Assembly (NCBI GenBank): GCA_934180065.1
Contig: CAKPRA010000002.1
Span: 1 to 64,000, forward strand
DNA length: 64,000 nt
Reading direction: 5' to 3'
Source: an uncultured Clostridia bacterium
GTDB taxonomy: Bacteria; Bacillota; Clostridia; TANB77; CAG-508
Shown: positions 35,539 to 44,666 of the stretch, in pieces
How positions within the stretch are numbered: the stretch's first letter is position 1
Layout: each line of letters begins with the position of its first letter
Notes under the pieces: generated by a model
Seen by the model: only the letters and a program-made list of their open reading frames with translations
Told to the model about the DNA's origin: nothing
Databases searched by the model: none
Position numbers and translations under genes: made by a program

Positions 35539-38500
35539 TTATTCTTCTACTTTAACATTATCATATCCTGCTATTTGCTTAAATTCATTTATTATCTCTT
35601 CATTTACAAAAATTCCACCTGACATTACAGATTTTTCTCCATTAATAATTTTTACAGCAATATTATTTCTATCACCTGCAAAAAATTTTATCGCACCTCT
35701 TAATTTTTCCTTTTGTTGCTCTGATAATGAGGTTATGTCAATACATAAACAATGTGAACTTTTTGCTCCAAATTTGGTAATTTTACTTGCTACAATCTTA
35801 GTTTCTTCATCTTCTCTTATACTAAGTCTTCCCTCAACTAAAACAATATTATCTTCAATTAATAAATCAGCACAATTCATATAGCAATTTTCAAAAACAA
35901 TAATTTCACATGATCCATATAAATCTTCGATTGTGACAAAAGCCATTAACTTATTAGATTTCGTATATTTTTTCTTTATACTACTAATAATTCCAGCAAA
36001 TTTTATATTTTGTCCATCTTTATAAATTATTTTTCCAGTTTCAAGCTCTTCTTCTTTAGCTTCAGCCATTTTCAAAGTATTAATATTAGTTTGGTTTTCA
36101 ATTTCATTTCTCAAAGATTCTAGCGGATGACCAGTTATATATAATCCGAGCATTTCTTTTTCCATTGATAAGAGCTCTTTTTCAGAATATTCATTTAAAA
36201 TAGTATACTTATATTTAATTTTATCTAATTCTTGTTCCTCTTCACTTCCCATCGCCATATCAAACATAGTTATCTGTCCTTTTAATGTATGCTTTGAAGA
36301 AGTATTTATGCTATCAACAATATCCTCAAAAGATGCAAGTAATGTTGCTCTCGTTTGATTAAATTCATCCATAGCACCTGATTTTATCAAGCTTTCAATA
36401 CATTTTTTATTTACAGAATCATTTTGCATTCTCTCACAAAAATCTGGTAAATCTTTAAAAGGTCCATTTTCTGCTCTATTTTTTACAATAGCATCTAATA
36501 CTGCAAAACCTACATTTTTTATTCCACCTAATCCAAATCTAATTTTGCCATCTTCAACAGTAAATTTAGTATAGCTTTTATTAATTTCCGGTTTTAAAAT
36601 TTGAATATTTAATCTCTTACATTCATCAATATAAATAGGAGCTTTATCCAAATTACCCAAAAAGCTATTAAGTGTAGCAGCCATTAATTCGGCAGGATAA
36701 TATGCTTTTAAATATGCAGTTCTATATGACACAACCGCATATGCTGCAGCATGAGATTTGTTAAAAGCATATTTTGCAAATTCCGCCATTTCATCAAATA
36801 TCTTATTTGCAGATTGTTCATCAATTCCATTTCGTACACATCCAGGAATTATTATATTCCCGTTTTCATCAGTTTGACCATGAATAAAATACTCACGCTC
36901 TTTTGCCATTACATCAAGTTTCTTTTTACCCATTGCACGTCTAACCAAATCAGCTCTACCAAGAGAATATCCAGCTAAATCTCTAACAATTTGCATAACC
37001 TGCTCTTGATAAACCATACAACCATATGTTACTTTAAGAATAGGTTTTAAAGCTGGATGCGTATATACCGCATGTTCCGGATCTTTTTTGTTTGCGATAT
37101 ATCTAGGAATTTGGTCCATAGGTCCGGGTCTGTATAATGAAACACCAGCAACAATATCTTCTAGACAATCTGGTTTTAGGTCTTTCATAAAGTTTGTTAT
37201 TCCTTGACTTTCAAACTGAAATATTCCAACGGTGTTTCCATCTTGCCATAATTTATATACTTTTGGATCATTCATATCTTTATCATATACAACATCAATT
37301 CCTAAATTCTGTTTTACCAAATTAATTGTATCTTGTATAACAGTTAAAGTTCTAAGCCCTAAAAAGTCCATTTTTAATAAGCCAAGCTCTTCAAGAGTAG
37401 TCATTATAAATTGTGTTGAAATCAAATTATCTCTGACATATAGAGGAACATATGTATCAACAGGATCCTTAGTTATAACAATACCACAAGCATGAGTTGA
37501 AGCTTGTCTTGGTAAACCTTCAAGACCCATTGCAATATCTAAAAGCTTATGTATTTGATCATCGCTCTCGTACAAATTACTTAATTCCTTATTTTGTTCC
37601 ATAGCTTTTTTTATAGTTATATGCACTTCATTTGGAATCATTTTAGCTAGTTTATCTGTTTCAGCATATGAAACATCTAAGGCTCTACCAACATCTCTTA
37701 TAACCATTCTCGCTGACATTGTTCCAAATGTTATAATTTGAGATACATGATCATGTCCATATTTTCTAGAAACATAATCAATTACTTCTTGTCTTCTTTC
37801 ATAACAAAAATCAACGTCAAAATCAGGCATACTGATTCTTTCAGGATTCAAAAATCTCTCGAAAATCAGACTATACTTAATTGGATCAATATCAGTAATT
37901 CCAATTGAATATGCAACAATAGATCCAGCACCTGATCCACGTCCTGGTCCTACTGGAATTCCTTGTGATTTCGCCCAATTTATATAATCCCAAACAATTA
38001 AGAAATAATCCACATATCCCATTTTTTTGATAACTGATAACTCGTATTCTTCTCTATCTCTAATTTCTTTTGGAATATCATTTCCATACCTTTGAATCAT
38101 TCCATCACTACTTAATTTTCGCAAATAATCATAATGTGTTTCAAATTCTTCAGGAACATCATAATTAGGAAGAATTGTATGTCCAAAATCAAATGTAACA
38201 TTACATTTATCTGCAATTTTTACTGTGTTTTCTAGTACCTCTGGAATATTTGAAAAATACTCCTCCATTTCTTCTGGTGATTTTATATAATAATCATTTG
38301 TAGAAAAAGACATTCTATCTTCATCAGTCATACGTTTTCCTGTTTGCACACATAATAAAACTTCATGATTATAATAATCTTCTTTTCTTAAATAGTGAGA
38401 GTCATTTGTTGCTACTAGCGGTATGTTTAGTTTTTTAGACATTGAAATAAGCTGTTGATTTACTAATAATTGCTCCCTTAATGAATTAGCTTGAACTTCT

Positions 38501-39015
38501 AAATAATAATCTTCTCCAAATAAGTTTTTAAACCACATAGCAGATTCCTCTGCTTTTTGCATATCACCTTTTAATATAGCTTGACTTATTTCACCTGCCA
38601 AACATGCACTGCAACAAATAAGCCCATCGTGATATTTTTCTAGAAGCTCTTTATCAATTCTAGGCTTATAGTAATAACCATCTATAAATCCCAATGAAAC
38701 TAATTTAGATAGATTTTTATATCCATCATTATTTTTTGCCAACAATATCAAATGATTGTATTTATTATCAATATTAGGCTCTTTATCAAATCTTGTTCTT
38801 GGAGCAACATAAACTTCACAACCAATAATTGGCTTAACTCCATTGGCTAAACAAGCCTTATAAAAATCAATTACACCAAACATAACACCATGATCGGTTA
38901 TTGCAATAGCATCCATTCCCAGCTCTTTTGCTCTAACTGGTAAATCTTTTATTCTATTTGCCCCATCTAATAAACTGAATTCACTATGCACATGTAAATG
39001 AACAAATTTTGACAT
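35539..39015 (-). CDS. dnaE: DNA polymerase III subunit alpha (DnaE)
   Basis: A family C polymerase of about 1158 residues. Domains in order are PHP (HLHVHSEFSLLDGANR; GVMFGVIDFYKAC), the polymerase core (PGRGSGAGSIVAYSIGI; catalytic Asp pair in MPDFDVDFCYERR), the tandem helix-hairpin-helix region (AFNKSHAAAYAVVSYRTAYL; GIKNVGFAVLDAIV) and a C-terminal OB fold (IKFAGIISSIKKKYTK). The frame extends to 39054, but GGAGG sits 8 bases before ATG 39013-39015 (MSKFVHLHVH). In Clostridia DnaE works alongside PolC; a PolC gene is not in the window. Confidence 0.96.
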   Translation of the reverse strand: MSKFVHLHVHSEFSLLDGANRIKDLPVRAKELGMDAIAITDHGVMFGVIDFYKACLANGVKPIIGCEVYVAPRTRFDKEPNIDNKYNHLILLAKNNDGYKNLSKLVSLGFIDGYYYKPRIDKELLEKYHDGLICCSACLAGEISQAILKGDMQKAEESAMWFKNLFGEDYYLEVQANSLREQLLVNQQLISMSKKLNIPLVATNDSHYLRKEDYYNHEVLLCVQTGKRMTDEDRMSFSTNDYYIKSPEEMEEYFSNIPEVLENTVKIADKCNVTFDFGHTILPNYDVPEEFETHYDYLRKLSSDGMIQRYGNDIPKEIRDREEYELSVIKKMGYVDYFLIVWDYINWAKSQGIPVGPGRGSGAGSIVAYSIGITDIDPIKYSLIFERFLNPERISMPDFDVDFCYERRQEVIDYVSRKYGHDHVSQIITFGTMSARMVIRDVGRALDVSYAETDKLAKMIPNEVHITIKKAMEQNKELSNLYESDDQIHKLLDIAMGLEGLPRQASTHACGIVITKDPVDTYVPLYVRDNLISTQFIMTTLEELGLLKMDFLGLRTLTVIQDTINLVKQNLGIDVVYDKDMNDPKVYKLWQDGNTVGIFQFESQGITNFMKDLKPDCLEDIVAGVSLYRPGPMDQIPRYIANKKDPEHAVYTHPALKPILKVTYGCMVYQEQVMQIVRDLAGYSLGRADLVRRAMGKKKLDVMAKEREYFIHGQTDENGNIIIPGCVRNGIDEQSANKIFDEMAEFAKYAFNKSHAAAYAVVSYRTAYLKAYYPAELMAATLNSFLGNLDKAPIYIDECKRLNIQILKPEINKSYTKFTVEDGKIRFGLGGIKNVGFAVLDAIVKNRAENGPFKDLPDFCERMQNDSVNKKCIESLIKSGAMDEFNQTRATLLASFEDIVDSINTSSKHTLKGQITMFDMAMGSEEEQELDKIKYKYTILNEYSEKELLSMEKEMLGLYITGHPLESLRNEIENQTNINTLKMAEAKEEELETGKIIYKDGQNIKFAGIISSIKKKYTKSNKLMAFVTIEDLYGSCEIIVFENCYMNCADLLIEDNIVLVEGRLSIREDEETKIVASKITKFGAKSSHCLCIDITSLSEQQKEKLRGAIKFFAGDRNNIAVKIINGEKSVMSGGIFVNEEIINEFKQIAGYDNVKVEE

Positions 39016-39109
39016 TTGAGCTTCCTCCGTTTCTTTATTCATGTATTTTATCATCTTGTAATGATTTTTTCAATATTATATTTCTTTTTCTTATTATATA
39101 AAAAATTTG

Positions 39110-39138
39110 TTGAATTTATTATTTTAAACATATATAAT
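39110..39138 (+). promoter_or_regulatory. Sigma-A-type promoter of the GT51 transglycosylase gene
   Basis: TTGAAT (39110-39115), 17 bases, then a perfect TATAAT (39133-39138). It reads toward the GT51 gene, leaving a leader of about 65 bases that holds a small AGCATT/AATGCT hairpin (39152-39166). Confidence 0.7.
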
Positions 39139-39210
39139 AATTACAGTTCACAGCATTATAAATGCTAATAAATACCTCATATGTATATATTTTTAGAAAG
39201 GTTATATATT

Positions 39211-39909
39211 ATGAAAAATTTAAAGAAATTTTTATTATTTATACTAATCACAATTCTGATTATTTTAGCATTGATTGGATTGCAAGGGTATAATTTATAC
39301 AATAGTGCTATTAGCCAAGTATCATTATCTGACAAAGTTAATGAAATAAGAAATAACGAAAATTTTGTAAAATACTCGGATTTGCCAGATGATTTAGTAA
39401 ATGCCACTATTGCAGTTGAAGACCATAGATTTAGAGATCATGGAGCTATTGATATTGTTTCAATTGGTAGAGCAATATTCTCAAATATAAAAGCTCAAAA
39501 TTTAGTTGAAGGTGGAAGTACTATTACTCAGCAAGTTGCAAAAAATCTTTATTTCATGGAAAATACAGATGATATTTCTCGAAAAGTTGCAGAGCTTATA
39601 ATGAGTTACCACTTAGAAAAAAATTATTCTAAAGAAGATATTTTTGAATTATATGTTAATACTATTTATTACGGAAATGGTTATTATGGAATTAAAGATG
39701 CCTCAAACGGCTATTTGAAAAAAGAACCTAAAGACCTAACTTTAGATGAATCAACAATGCTTGCTGGAATTCCAAATGCACCCAGTGTTTATGCACCAAC
39801 TGTTAATATAGATTTATGTAAAAAAAGACAAGCTAAGGTTATACGCTCTATGGTGAAATATGGATATATTTCTCAAGATGAAGCTGATAAAATAAAGCTT
39901 GGAATATAA
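39211..39909 (+). CDS. Monofunctional peptidoglycan glycosyltransferase (GT51)
   Basis: A 232-residue protein: N-terminal membrane anchor (FLLFILITILIILALIGLQ) followed by a single GT51 domain. The catalytic Glu is in ATIAVEDHRFRDHGAID; other motifs are EGGSTITQQVAKNLYF, KVAELIMSYHLEKNYSKEDI and ELYVNTIYYGNGYYGI. It polymerises lipid II outside the membrane. No transpeptidase domain follows, so it is MtgA-like, not a class A PBP. ATG 39211 has AGAAAGG before it and is preferred over an ATG ten codons upstream. It is a lone plus-strand gene. Confidence 0.92.
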   Translation: MKNLKKFLLFILITILIILALIGLQGYNLYNSAISQVSLSDKVNEIRNNENFVKYSDLPDDLVNATIAVEDHRFRDHGAIDIVSIGRAIFSNIKAQNLVEGGSTITQQVAKNLYFMENTDDISRKVAELIMSYHLEKNYSKEDIFELYVNTIYYGNGYYGIKDASNGYLKKEPKDLTLDESTMLAGIPNAPSVYAPTVNIDLCKKRQAKVIRSMVKYGYISQDEADKIKLGI

Positions 39910-39920
39910 TTAGTAAAATA

Positions 39921-39968
39921 AAAATATACATTCGAATTTATAATATCTGAATGTATATTTTTATTTTT
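39921..39968. terminator. Bidirectional terminator between GT51 gene and rplS
   Basis: AAAATATACATTC (39921-39933) pairs with GAATGTATATTTT (39950-39962), followed by a T-rich run to 39968. It lies between convergent genes with A/T-rich flanks suitable for both directions. Confidence 0.8.
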
Positions 39969-39974
39969 TAGTTA

Positions 39975-40472
39975 TTATTCAGCTTTTGGAGCTTCATCAA
40001 CTTTAACTTCTTCAGTTGCTGGAGCTTCAACTTTTACTTCTTCAACAGCTGGTGTTGCTACTTCTTCAGCTACAGGAGCTTCTTCAGTTTCTACACCTTT
40101 GATAACTATTTCTTTGTTTTCAATTCTAGCACCAATTGCCTCTTTAGTTTTAGAAGCTTTACCTACTCTATCTCTTAAGTAGTATAATTTAGCACGTCTT
40201 GCTTTACCTACTCTAACAACTTCAACTTTTTCTACCATTGGTGAGTGAATTAAGAATGTTTTTTCAACTCCACATCCGTAAGCAACTCTTCTTACTGTAA
40301 ATGTAGCATTTAATCCTCCACCTTGTTTTTTAATTATTATTCCTTCGAATACTTGGATTCTTTCTCTATTACCTTCCTTAATTCTTTGATGTACTCTTAC
40401 TGTATCACCAACTTTAAGGTCTGGAATCGCATTTTTCATTTGCTCATGTTCAATTGATTTTATGATATCCAT
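39975..40472 (-). CDS. rplS: 50S ribosomal protein L19 with acidic C-terminal extension
   Basis: The first ~115 residues are standard L19 ([56 protein letters not shown]), located at the 30S-50S interface. About 50 extra residues follow, made of Glu/Ala/Val/Pro repeats ([19 protein letters not shown]). Such a tail is not in typical L19. It is last in the ylxM-ffh-rpsP-khpA-rimM-trmD-rplS order, behind GAAAGGAG. A hairpin that may be an autoregulatory leader lies just before it. Confidence 0.96.
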   Translation of the reverse strand: MDIIKSIEHEQMKNAIPDLKVGDTVRVHQRIKEGNRERIQVFEGIIIKKQGGGLNATFTVRRVAYGCGVEKTFLIHSPMVEKVEVVRVGKARRAKLYYLRDRVGKASKTKEAIGARIENKEIVIKGVETEEAPVAEEVATPAVEEVKVEAPATEEVKVDEAPKAE

Positions 40473-40493
40473 CGATATTCTCCTTTCTTAATT

Positions 40494-40522
40494 TTTAGGG
40501 ATTCTATATCCCTTATCCTAAA
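40494..40522 (-). promoter_or_regulatory. Candidate L19 leader hairpin
   Basis: On the minus strand TTTAGG pairs with CCTAAA around an inner GGGAT/ATCCC stem, some 20 bases before the rplS start and overlapping the approach to its ribosome binding site. Firmicutes often have a short L19 leader controlling rplS. The match here is by position and hairpin shape only. Confidence 0.4.
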
Positions 40523-40546
40523 TTTAAAATTATATTTACATAGATT

Positions 40547-41260
40547 CTATTTATCTACATTATTTAATACTTTTTTATCTTCAACAGATAAATCAGCATT
40601 TTGTAAAAGCTCTGGTCTTTTATTATATGTATTTTTTAAAGATTCAGCTCTTCTCCATCTTCTTATATTTTCATGATGACCAGATTTTAAAATTTCTGGT
40701 ACTTCACGATTTCTAAATACTTCTGGTCTTGTGTATTGTGGATATTCTAACAAGTTATTTGAAAATGACTCTTCAGCTGTAGATTCATTGCTAAGTACAC
40801 CCTCAATATATCTGCTAACAGAATCAATTAATACCATTGCTGGTAGCTCTCCTCCTGTTAAAACATAATTTCCAATTGAGATTTCCTCAGGATTAATCTC
40901 ATCTATAACTCTTTGATCAATTCCTTCATAATGCCCACATAAAATTATTAAGTGCTGCTCTTTACTAAGACTTTCGACTTTTTGTTGATTTAATAAATTA
41001 CCTTGTGGTGACATATATATTACTTTTGCATTTTCATCTTTTACAGATGTATAAGCATCATATACAACATCTGGTCTAATTACCATTCCAGCTCCACCAC
41101 CGTATGGAGTATCATCTACTTTTTTATGCTTATCCTTTGAAAAATCTCTAATGTTTATTAAATTAATATTTATTAAATCTTTTTCAATTGCCCTTCCCAA
41201 AATACTTTGATTTAAAGAATCAAACATTTCTGGGAAAAGTGTTAAAACATCAAATTTCAT
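40547..41260 (-). CDS. trmD: tRNA (guanine-N1)-methyltransferase TrmD
   Basis: A 237-residue SPOUT-fold enzyme that methylates G37 of tRNAs to prevent frameshifting. Signature parts are FPEMFDSLNQSILGRAI, DDTPYGGGAGMV, the knot region LCGHYEGIDQRV and EISIGNYVLTGGELPAM, and the Arg-rich C-terminal helix HHENIRRWRRAES. GGAGG precedes ATG 41258-41260. It lies ten bases after rimM, in the usual order. Confidence 0.97.
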   Translation of the reverse strand: MKFDVLTLFPEMFDSLNQSILGRAIEKDLININLINIRDFSKDKHKKVDDTPYGGGAGMVIRPDVVYDAYTSVKDENAKVIYMSPQGNLLNQQKVESLSKEQHLIILCGHYEGIDQRVIDEINPEEISIGNYVLTGGELPAMVLIDSVSRYIEGVLSNESTAEESFSNNLLEYPQYTRPEVFRNREVPEILKSGHHENIRRWRRAESLKNTYNKRPELLQNADLSVEDKKVLNNVDK

Positions 41261-41270
41261 CTTTCCTCCA

Positions 41271-41780
41271 TTATTCTACTAAACCTTTTAATAAATGAAC
41301 TATTACTTTTTGTTTTTCAATATCAATATTAAGTATAACATCTTCAATTCTAGGTAAAAGTATTTGCTTACCAAGTTCATCTTTTACCACAAAAATATCA
41401 CGACTTCCTGTATTATATATATCATCTACTTTACCTAAATATTGATCAGTATCTGTATATACATCAGAACCTATAATATCTGCAATAAAATATTCTCCCT
41501 CTTCTAGCTCTTTAGCATCTTTTCTATGAATTTTTAAATAACAGCCTTTATATCTTTCTGCGATATTCATATCTTCGATACCTTCTAATTTCATAAGAAC
41601 CATATCTTTTTGATATTTTACTTCTTTAATTTTCATTTCAATTATATTTTTATTTTTAACAACTAGGATTTTTCCTAATCTCTCAAATTCTGTTATATCA
41701 TCTGTAAAAGGCTTTACTTTAACAAATCCTTTAACTCCAAATGTATTAACAATTTGACCTATTTCAAAATATTCTTGCAT
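41271..41780 (-). CDS. rimM: Ribosome maturation factor RimM
   Basis: A 169-residue two-domain protein. The N-terminal barrel has IGQIVNTFGVKGFVKVKPFTD; the C-terminal PRC-barrel has YFIADIIGSDVYTD and ILLPRIEDVILNIDIE. It binds S19 and helps 30S head assembly. Nine bases separate it from khpA, and it is in the standard cluster with trmD and rpsP. Confidence 0.96.
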   Translation of the reverse strand: MQEYFEIGQIVNTFGVKGFVKVKPFTDDITEFERLGKILVVKNKNIIEMKIKEVKYQKDMVLMKLEGIEDMNIAERYKGCYLKIHRKDAKELEEGEYFIADIIGSDVYTDTDQYLGKVDDIYNTGSRDIFVVKDELGKQILLPRIEDVILNIDIEKQKVIVHLLKGLVE

Positions 41781-41788
41781 TTTTACCT

Positions 41789-42019
41789 CTAATCTACAAA
41801 TTCAATATTAACTTTTTTATTTTCTTTAGCTGATACTGATTTCATAACAGTTCTTATTGATTTTGCTACTCTACCTTGTTTTCCGATAACTTTTCCCATA
41901 TCATCTTTTGAAACACTTACTTTAAATGTTATAACATTACCTTCAGTAATTTCTTCGATTGATATAGCATTTTTATCGTCAACTAAGTTAGTAATTATCA
42001 ATTCTAAAATTTCTTTCAT
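41789..42019 (-). CDS. khpA: KH-domain RNA-binding protein KhpA
   Basis: A 76-residue single KH domain with the GxxG loop in DMGKVIGKQGRVAKSIRTVM. In Firmicutes KhpA (YlqC) partners with KhpB/Jag and binds small RNAs and mRNAs affecting cell elongation. It sits in its usual place between rpsP and rimM, which supports the call. Confidence 0.95.
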   Translation of the reverse strand: MKEILELIITNLVDDKNAISIEEITEGNVITFKVSVSKDDMGKVIGKQGRVAKSIRTVMKSVSAKENKKVNIEFVD

Positions 42020-42048
42020 ATTTTTCTCCTTTCACAAAGAGACCTAAA

Positions 42049-42282
42049 TTATTTTGCTTTTTCTATTAAAGCTTTAACTGTTTCTGTTGGTTTTGCACCA
42101 TTTTTAATCCATTGTGCAGTTTTTTCTTTGTCTAAAACTATTGTTGCAGGATCTGTCATAGGATTGTATGAACCGATTTTTTCGATTATTTTACCATCTC
42201 TTGGAGATCTAGAATCAGCAACTACTATATGATAGAATGGAGCTTTTTTAGCACCTTGTCTTTGTAATCTAATTTTTACCAT
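42049..42282 (-). CDS. rpsP: 30S ribosomal protein S16
   Basis: A 77-residue protein with the standard [22 protein letters not shown] start and [13 protein letters not shown]. It is needed for 30S assembly. It begins 18 bases after ffh behind AGGAGGTG. Confidence 0.97.
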   Translation of the reverse strand: MVKIRLQRQGAKKAPFYHIVVADSRSPRDGKIIEKIGSYNPMTDPATIVLDKEKTAQWIKNGAKPTETVKALIEKAK

Positions 42283-42299
42283 TTTTCTTTTTCACCTCC

Positions 42300-43661
42300 T
42301 TAAAATTTCAAGTCATTAAAAGCATTTTTATCAATACCTTTTAGACTCTTCATCATATTTTTCATACCTTTTTCAGATTTCATTTGTTTCATCATTTTCT
42401 GAGTCATCTCAAATGATTTCATAAATTTATTCAATTGTTCAACAGTTGTTCCACTACCTTTTGCAATTCTTAATCTTCTTTGACCATTTATTATTTTTGG
42501 ATTTCTTCTTTCTGCTTTTGTCATTGAATATATCATTGCTTCTATTCTAATAAATTCCTTATCATCAACTTTTACATCATTTATTTTGCTTCCTAATCCA
42601 GGTATCATTTTTAATATTGATGAAAAAGATCCCATTTTCTTAATTTGTTTTAATTGTGCTAAATAATCATCTAAATCGAAATTATTTTTTCTAAGTTGAG
42701 CTTCTAACTTTTCTGCTTCCTCCTCAGATAATGCCTCTTCAGCTTTTTCTATTATTGAAAGAACATCTCCCATTCCTAAAATTCTTTGTGCCATTCTATC
42801 AGGATGGAATTGTTCAATATCATTCATTTTTTCACCTGTTGCAATAAACTTTATTGGTCTATCAGTAACTTTTTTTACAGATAATGCCGCACCACCACGA
42901 GTATCACCGTCTAGTTTTGTAAGTACTAAACCATCTATTCCAACTGTATCTTTAAAAGTTTGTGCAACATTTACAGCTTCTTGACCTGTCATACTGTCTA
43001 CAACAAGTAAAATCTCATGTGGTTTTACAGCAGACTTTAATTCTGAAAGCTCTTTCATTAAATCTTCATCAATTTGTAATCGTCCTGCTGTATCTATAAT
43101 TATTACATCATTTAATTTTTTATATGCTTCCTCAATAGCATTTTTAGATATCCTTACAACATTTTTTGAATTTTCCTCTGCATATACAGGAATGTTCAAT
43201 TGAGCCCCCAAAACTTGTAATTGTTTGATAGCTGCAGGTCTATAAACGTCACATGCAACTAATAATGGCTTTTTGCCTTGTTTTCTTAATAAATTTGCAA
43301 TTTTGCCAGCAGTCGTTGTTTTACCAGATCCTTGTAAACCTATCATCATTATTATTGTAGGAGGATTTGGAGATATATTTATTTTTGAATCTGTTCCACC
43401 TAACAATTCTACTAATTCATCTTTAACAATTTTTATTATTTGTTGTCCTGGAGTCAATGATTTTAAAACATCTTGACCTAAAGCCTTTTCCTGAATTGTA
43501 GCAATAAATTCTTTTACTATTTTATAATTAACATCTGCTTCAAGTAATGCTAATTTTACTTCTCTTAACATTTCTTTCAAATCAGATTCAGTTATTCTAG
43601 TTTTTCCTCTAAATTTTCTGGTTATTCCTTGTAATTTTGAAGATAATCCCTCAAATGCCAT
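42300..43661 (-). CDS. ffh: Signal recognition particle protein Ffh
   Basis: A 453-residue SRP54 GTPase. N and G domains: MMIGLQGSGKTTTAGKIANLL (P-loop), VACDVYRPAAIKQL, DVIIIDTAGRLQ, LTKLDGDTRGGAA. The Met-rich M domain at the C-terminus (MKSFEMTQKMMKQMKSEKGMKNMMKSL) binds SRP RNA and signal peptides; GSGTTVEQLNKF marks the RNA-binding helix. It delivers nascent membrane proteins to SecYEG through FtsY. AAGGGGG precedes ATG 43659-43661. It follows ylxM by 18 bases. Confidence 0.97.
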   Translation of the reverse strand: MAFEGLSSKLQGITRKFRGKTRITESDLKEMLREVKLALLEADVNYKIVKEFIATIQEKALGQDVLKSLTPGQQIIKIVKDELVELLGGTDSKINISPNPPTIIMMIGLQGSGKTTTAGKIANLLRKQGKKPLLVACDVYRPAAIKQLQVLGAQLNIPVYAEENSKNVVRISKNAIEEAYKKLNDVIIIDTAGRLQIDEDLMKELSELKSAVKPHEILLVVDSMTGQEAVNVAQTFKDTVGIDGLVLTKLDGDTRGGAALSVKKVTDRPIKFIATGEKMNDIEQFHPDRMAQRILGMGDVLSIIEKAEEALSEEEAEKLEAQLRKNNFDLDDYLAQLKQIKKMGSFSSILKMIPGLGSKINDVKVDDKEFIRIEAMIYSMTKAERRNPKIINGQRRLRIAKGSGTTVEQLNKFMKSFEMTQKMMKQMKSEKGMKNMMKSLKGIDKNAFNDLKF

Positions 43662-43679
43662 TTGAAGTTCCCCCTTACA

Positions 43680-44015
43680 TTAAATTAATTGTTCTAATCT
43701 TTTTTTTATGCTTTGTATTTCTATTTTATTGGTTTCATTTTCTACCTTTTCTAAATCATTTATTATCTTTTTTATTTTTTTTTCTTGATTTAGCATTTTT
43801 TTCAAAAAACATAATTTTTCTTCTATTTCTATTAGTTTATTTTTTCCTTTATTTATTACATCATTTACAGCTTGTCTTGTTATATTATTATTTTCAGCTA
43901 TTTCTGAAAGTGATAAATCATTATTATAATAATCATTTAACAACTCATATTGTTTTTCTGTTAATAATTCACCATATATTCCAAATAGTATTCCTATTTT
44001 TATTTTTTCTTCCAT
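43680..44015 (-). CDS. ylxM: YlxM/p13-like DNA-binding protein
   Basis: A protein of about 111 residues with a sigma-70 region 4-like helix-turn-helix (KQYELLNDYYNNDLSLSEIAE, ITRQAVNDVINKGK) and a coiled C-terminus. YlxM precedes ffh in most Firmicutes and is thought to modulate SRP components. The frame extends to an ATG at 44051, but GGAAG lies upstream of ATG 44013-44015 (MEEKIKIG), the usual family start. The longer form is still possible. A sigma-A promoter lies at 44080-44108. Confidence 0.9.
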   Translation of the reverse strand: MEEKIKIGILFGIYGELLTEKQYELLNDYYNNDLSLSEIAENNNITRQAVNDVINKGKNKLIEIEEKLCFLKKMLNQEKKIKKIINDLEKVENETNKIEIQSIKKRLEQLI

Positions 44016-44079
44016 ATTTTTATTTTGCTTCCTTTCTTGAGATTTTTTCATCTATCTCAAAAAAATGTAATGCTAATAT

Positions 44080-44108
44080 ACTTTACACCATTTTCATGGA
44101 TTTGTCAA
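44080..44108 (-). promoter_or_regulatory. Sigma-A-type promoter of the ylxM-ffh operon
   Basis: Minus-strand perfect TTGACA (44103-44108), 17 bases, then TAAAGT (44080-44085). Two 19-bp tandem repeats lie directly upstream, at 44119-44156, in the place of an activator site. Confidence 0.65.
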
Positions 44109-44118
44109 GTATTTTTAC

Positions 44119-44156
44119 ATTACATTTTGCGATTTATATTACATTTTGCAATTTTA
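44119..44156 (-). repeat. Two 19-bp tandem repeats upstream of the ylxM promoter
   Basis: Positions 44119-44137 and 44138-44156 share ATTACATTTTGC followed by (G/A)ATTT. They lie about 10 bases upstream of the -35 box in the minus orientation. Helically phased direct repeats at this distance suggest a binding site for a regulator, but AT-rich chance is not excluded. Confidence 0.5.
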
Positions 44157-44240
44157 TTAAATATGTTACAACTCACTGTCAATATTTTTAAGTACAATAT
44201 TATAATTGTTAGCATTTACAATATATGTATTTTTATATTA

Positions 44241-44666
44241 TCACTTTGAATTCCATAATTCTGTTAATTCATTATCTGTAATAATTTTTAAGTCATTTCT
44301 TGCATATATAATCATATTTCTCTTTTCCTCTATATTTTCAATACTCCTTAGATAATTTAAAACTGCTTCTTTTCCTCCTATTTTTTTATTAAATTCATTT
44401 AGCTCTTCTTTAGAAAATTTACGAATTTCGCCTGTTTTAGCATCTCTCATTTTACAACTTACTGATAGTTTTTTTAACATAGCAAATCTTTCTAATATAT
44501 GATCATTTTCTTTCTCTTCAGAGCCTCTAATCGTATTAATTGCCTCATCTATATTATTAACATACATTGGTGATTTATAAATTTGATAAGCCATAATACT
44601 TCCAAACATTATAGCAGATAACACAATAAAAGCAACAACAGATATTACTACTTTATCTTTATACAT
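44241..44666 (-). CDS. Small membrane-anchored protein of unknown function
   Basis: A 141-residue protein with one N-terminal helix (VVISVVAFIVLSAIMFGSIMAYQ) and a soluble charged region outside (ISKEELNEF-like segment RKFSKEELNEFNKKIGGKEAVLNYL). I recognise no family. The frame opens at a TTG (44687) before the ribosome binding site GAGGGGGGAT, so ATG 44664-44666 is the start. It overlaps the previous small membrane gene by eight bases and is the last gene of the LytTR operon, so it probably acts with that regulator. Confidence 0.7.
   Translation of the reverse strand: MYKDKVVISVVAFIVLSAIMFGSIMAYQIYKSPMYVNNIDEAINTIRGSEEKENDHILERFAMLKKLSVSCKMRDAKTGEIRKFSKEELNEFNKKIGGKEAVLNYLRSIENIEEKRNMIIYARNDLKIITDNELTELWNSK

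Noticed and set aside
39177..39407. Minus-strand frame of 76 residues opposite the GT51 gene
   Set aside because: It overlaps the start of a clear GT51 enzyme on the other strand and has no supporting signals.
43637..44191. Plus-strand frame of 184 residues
   Set aside because: It is the complement of ylxM and its promoter region, has a shadow-like Phe/Leu composition, and overlaps the well-supported ylxM-ffh operon.
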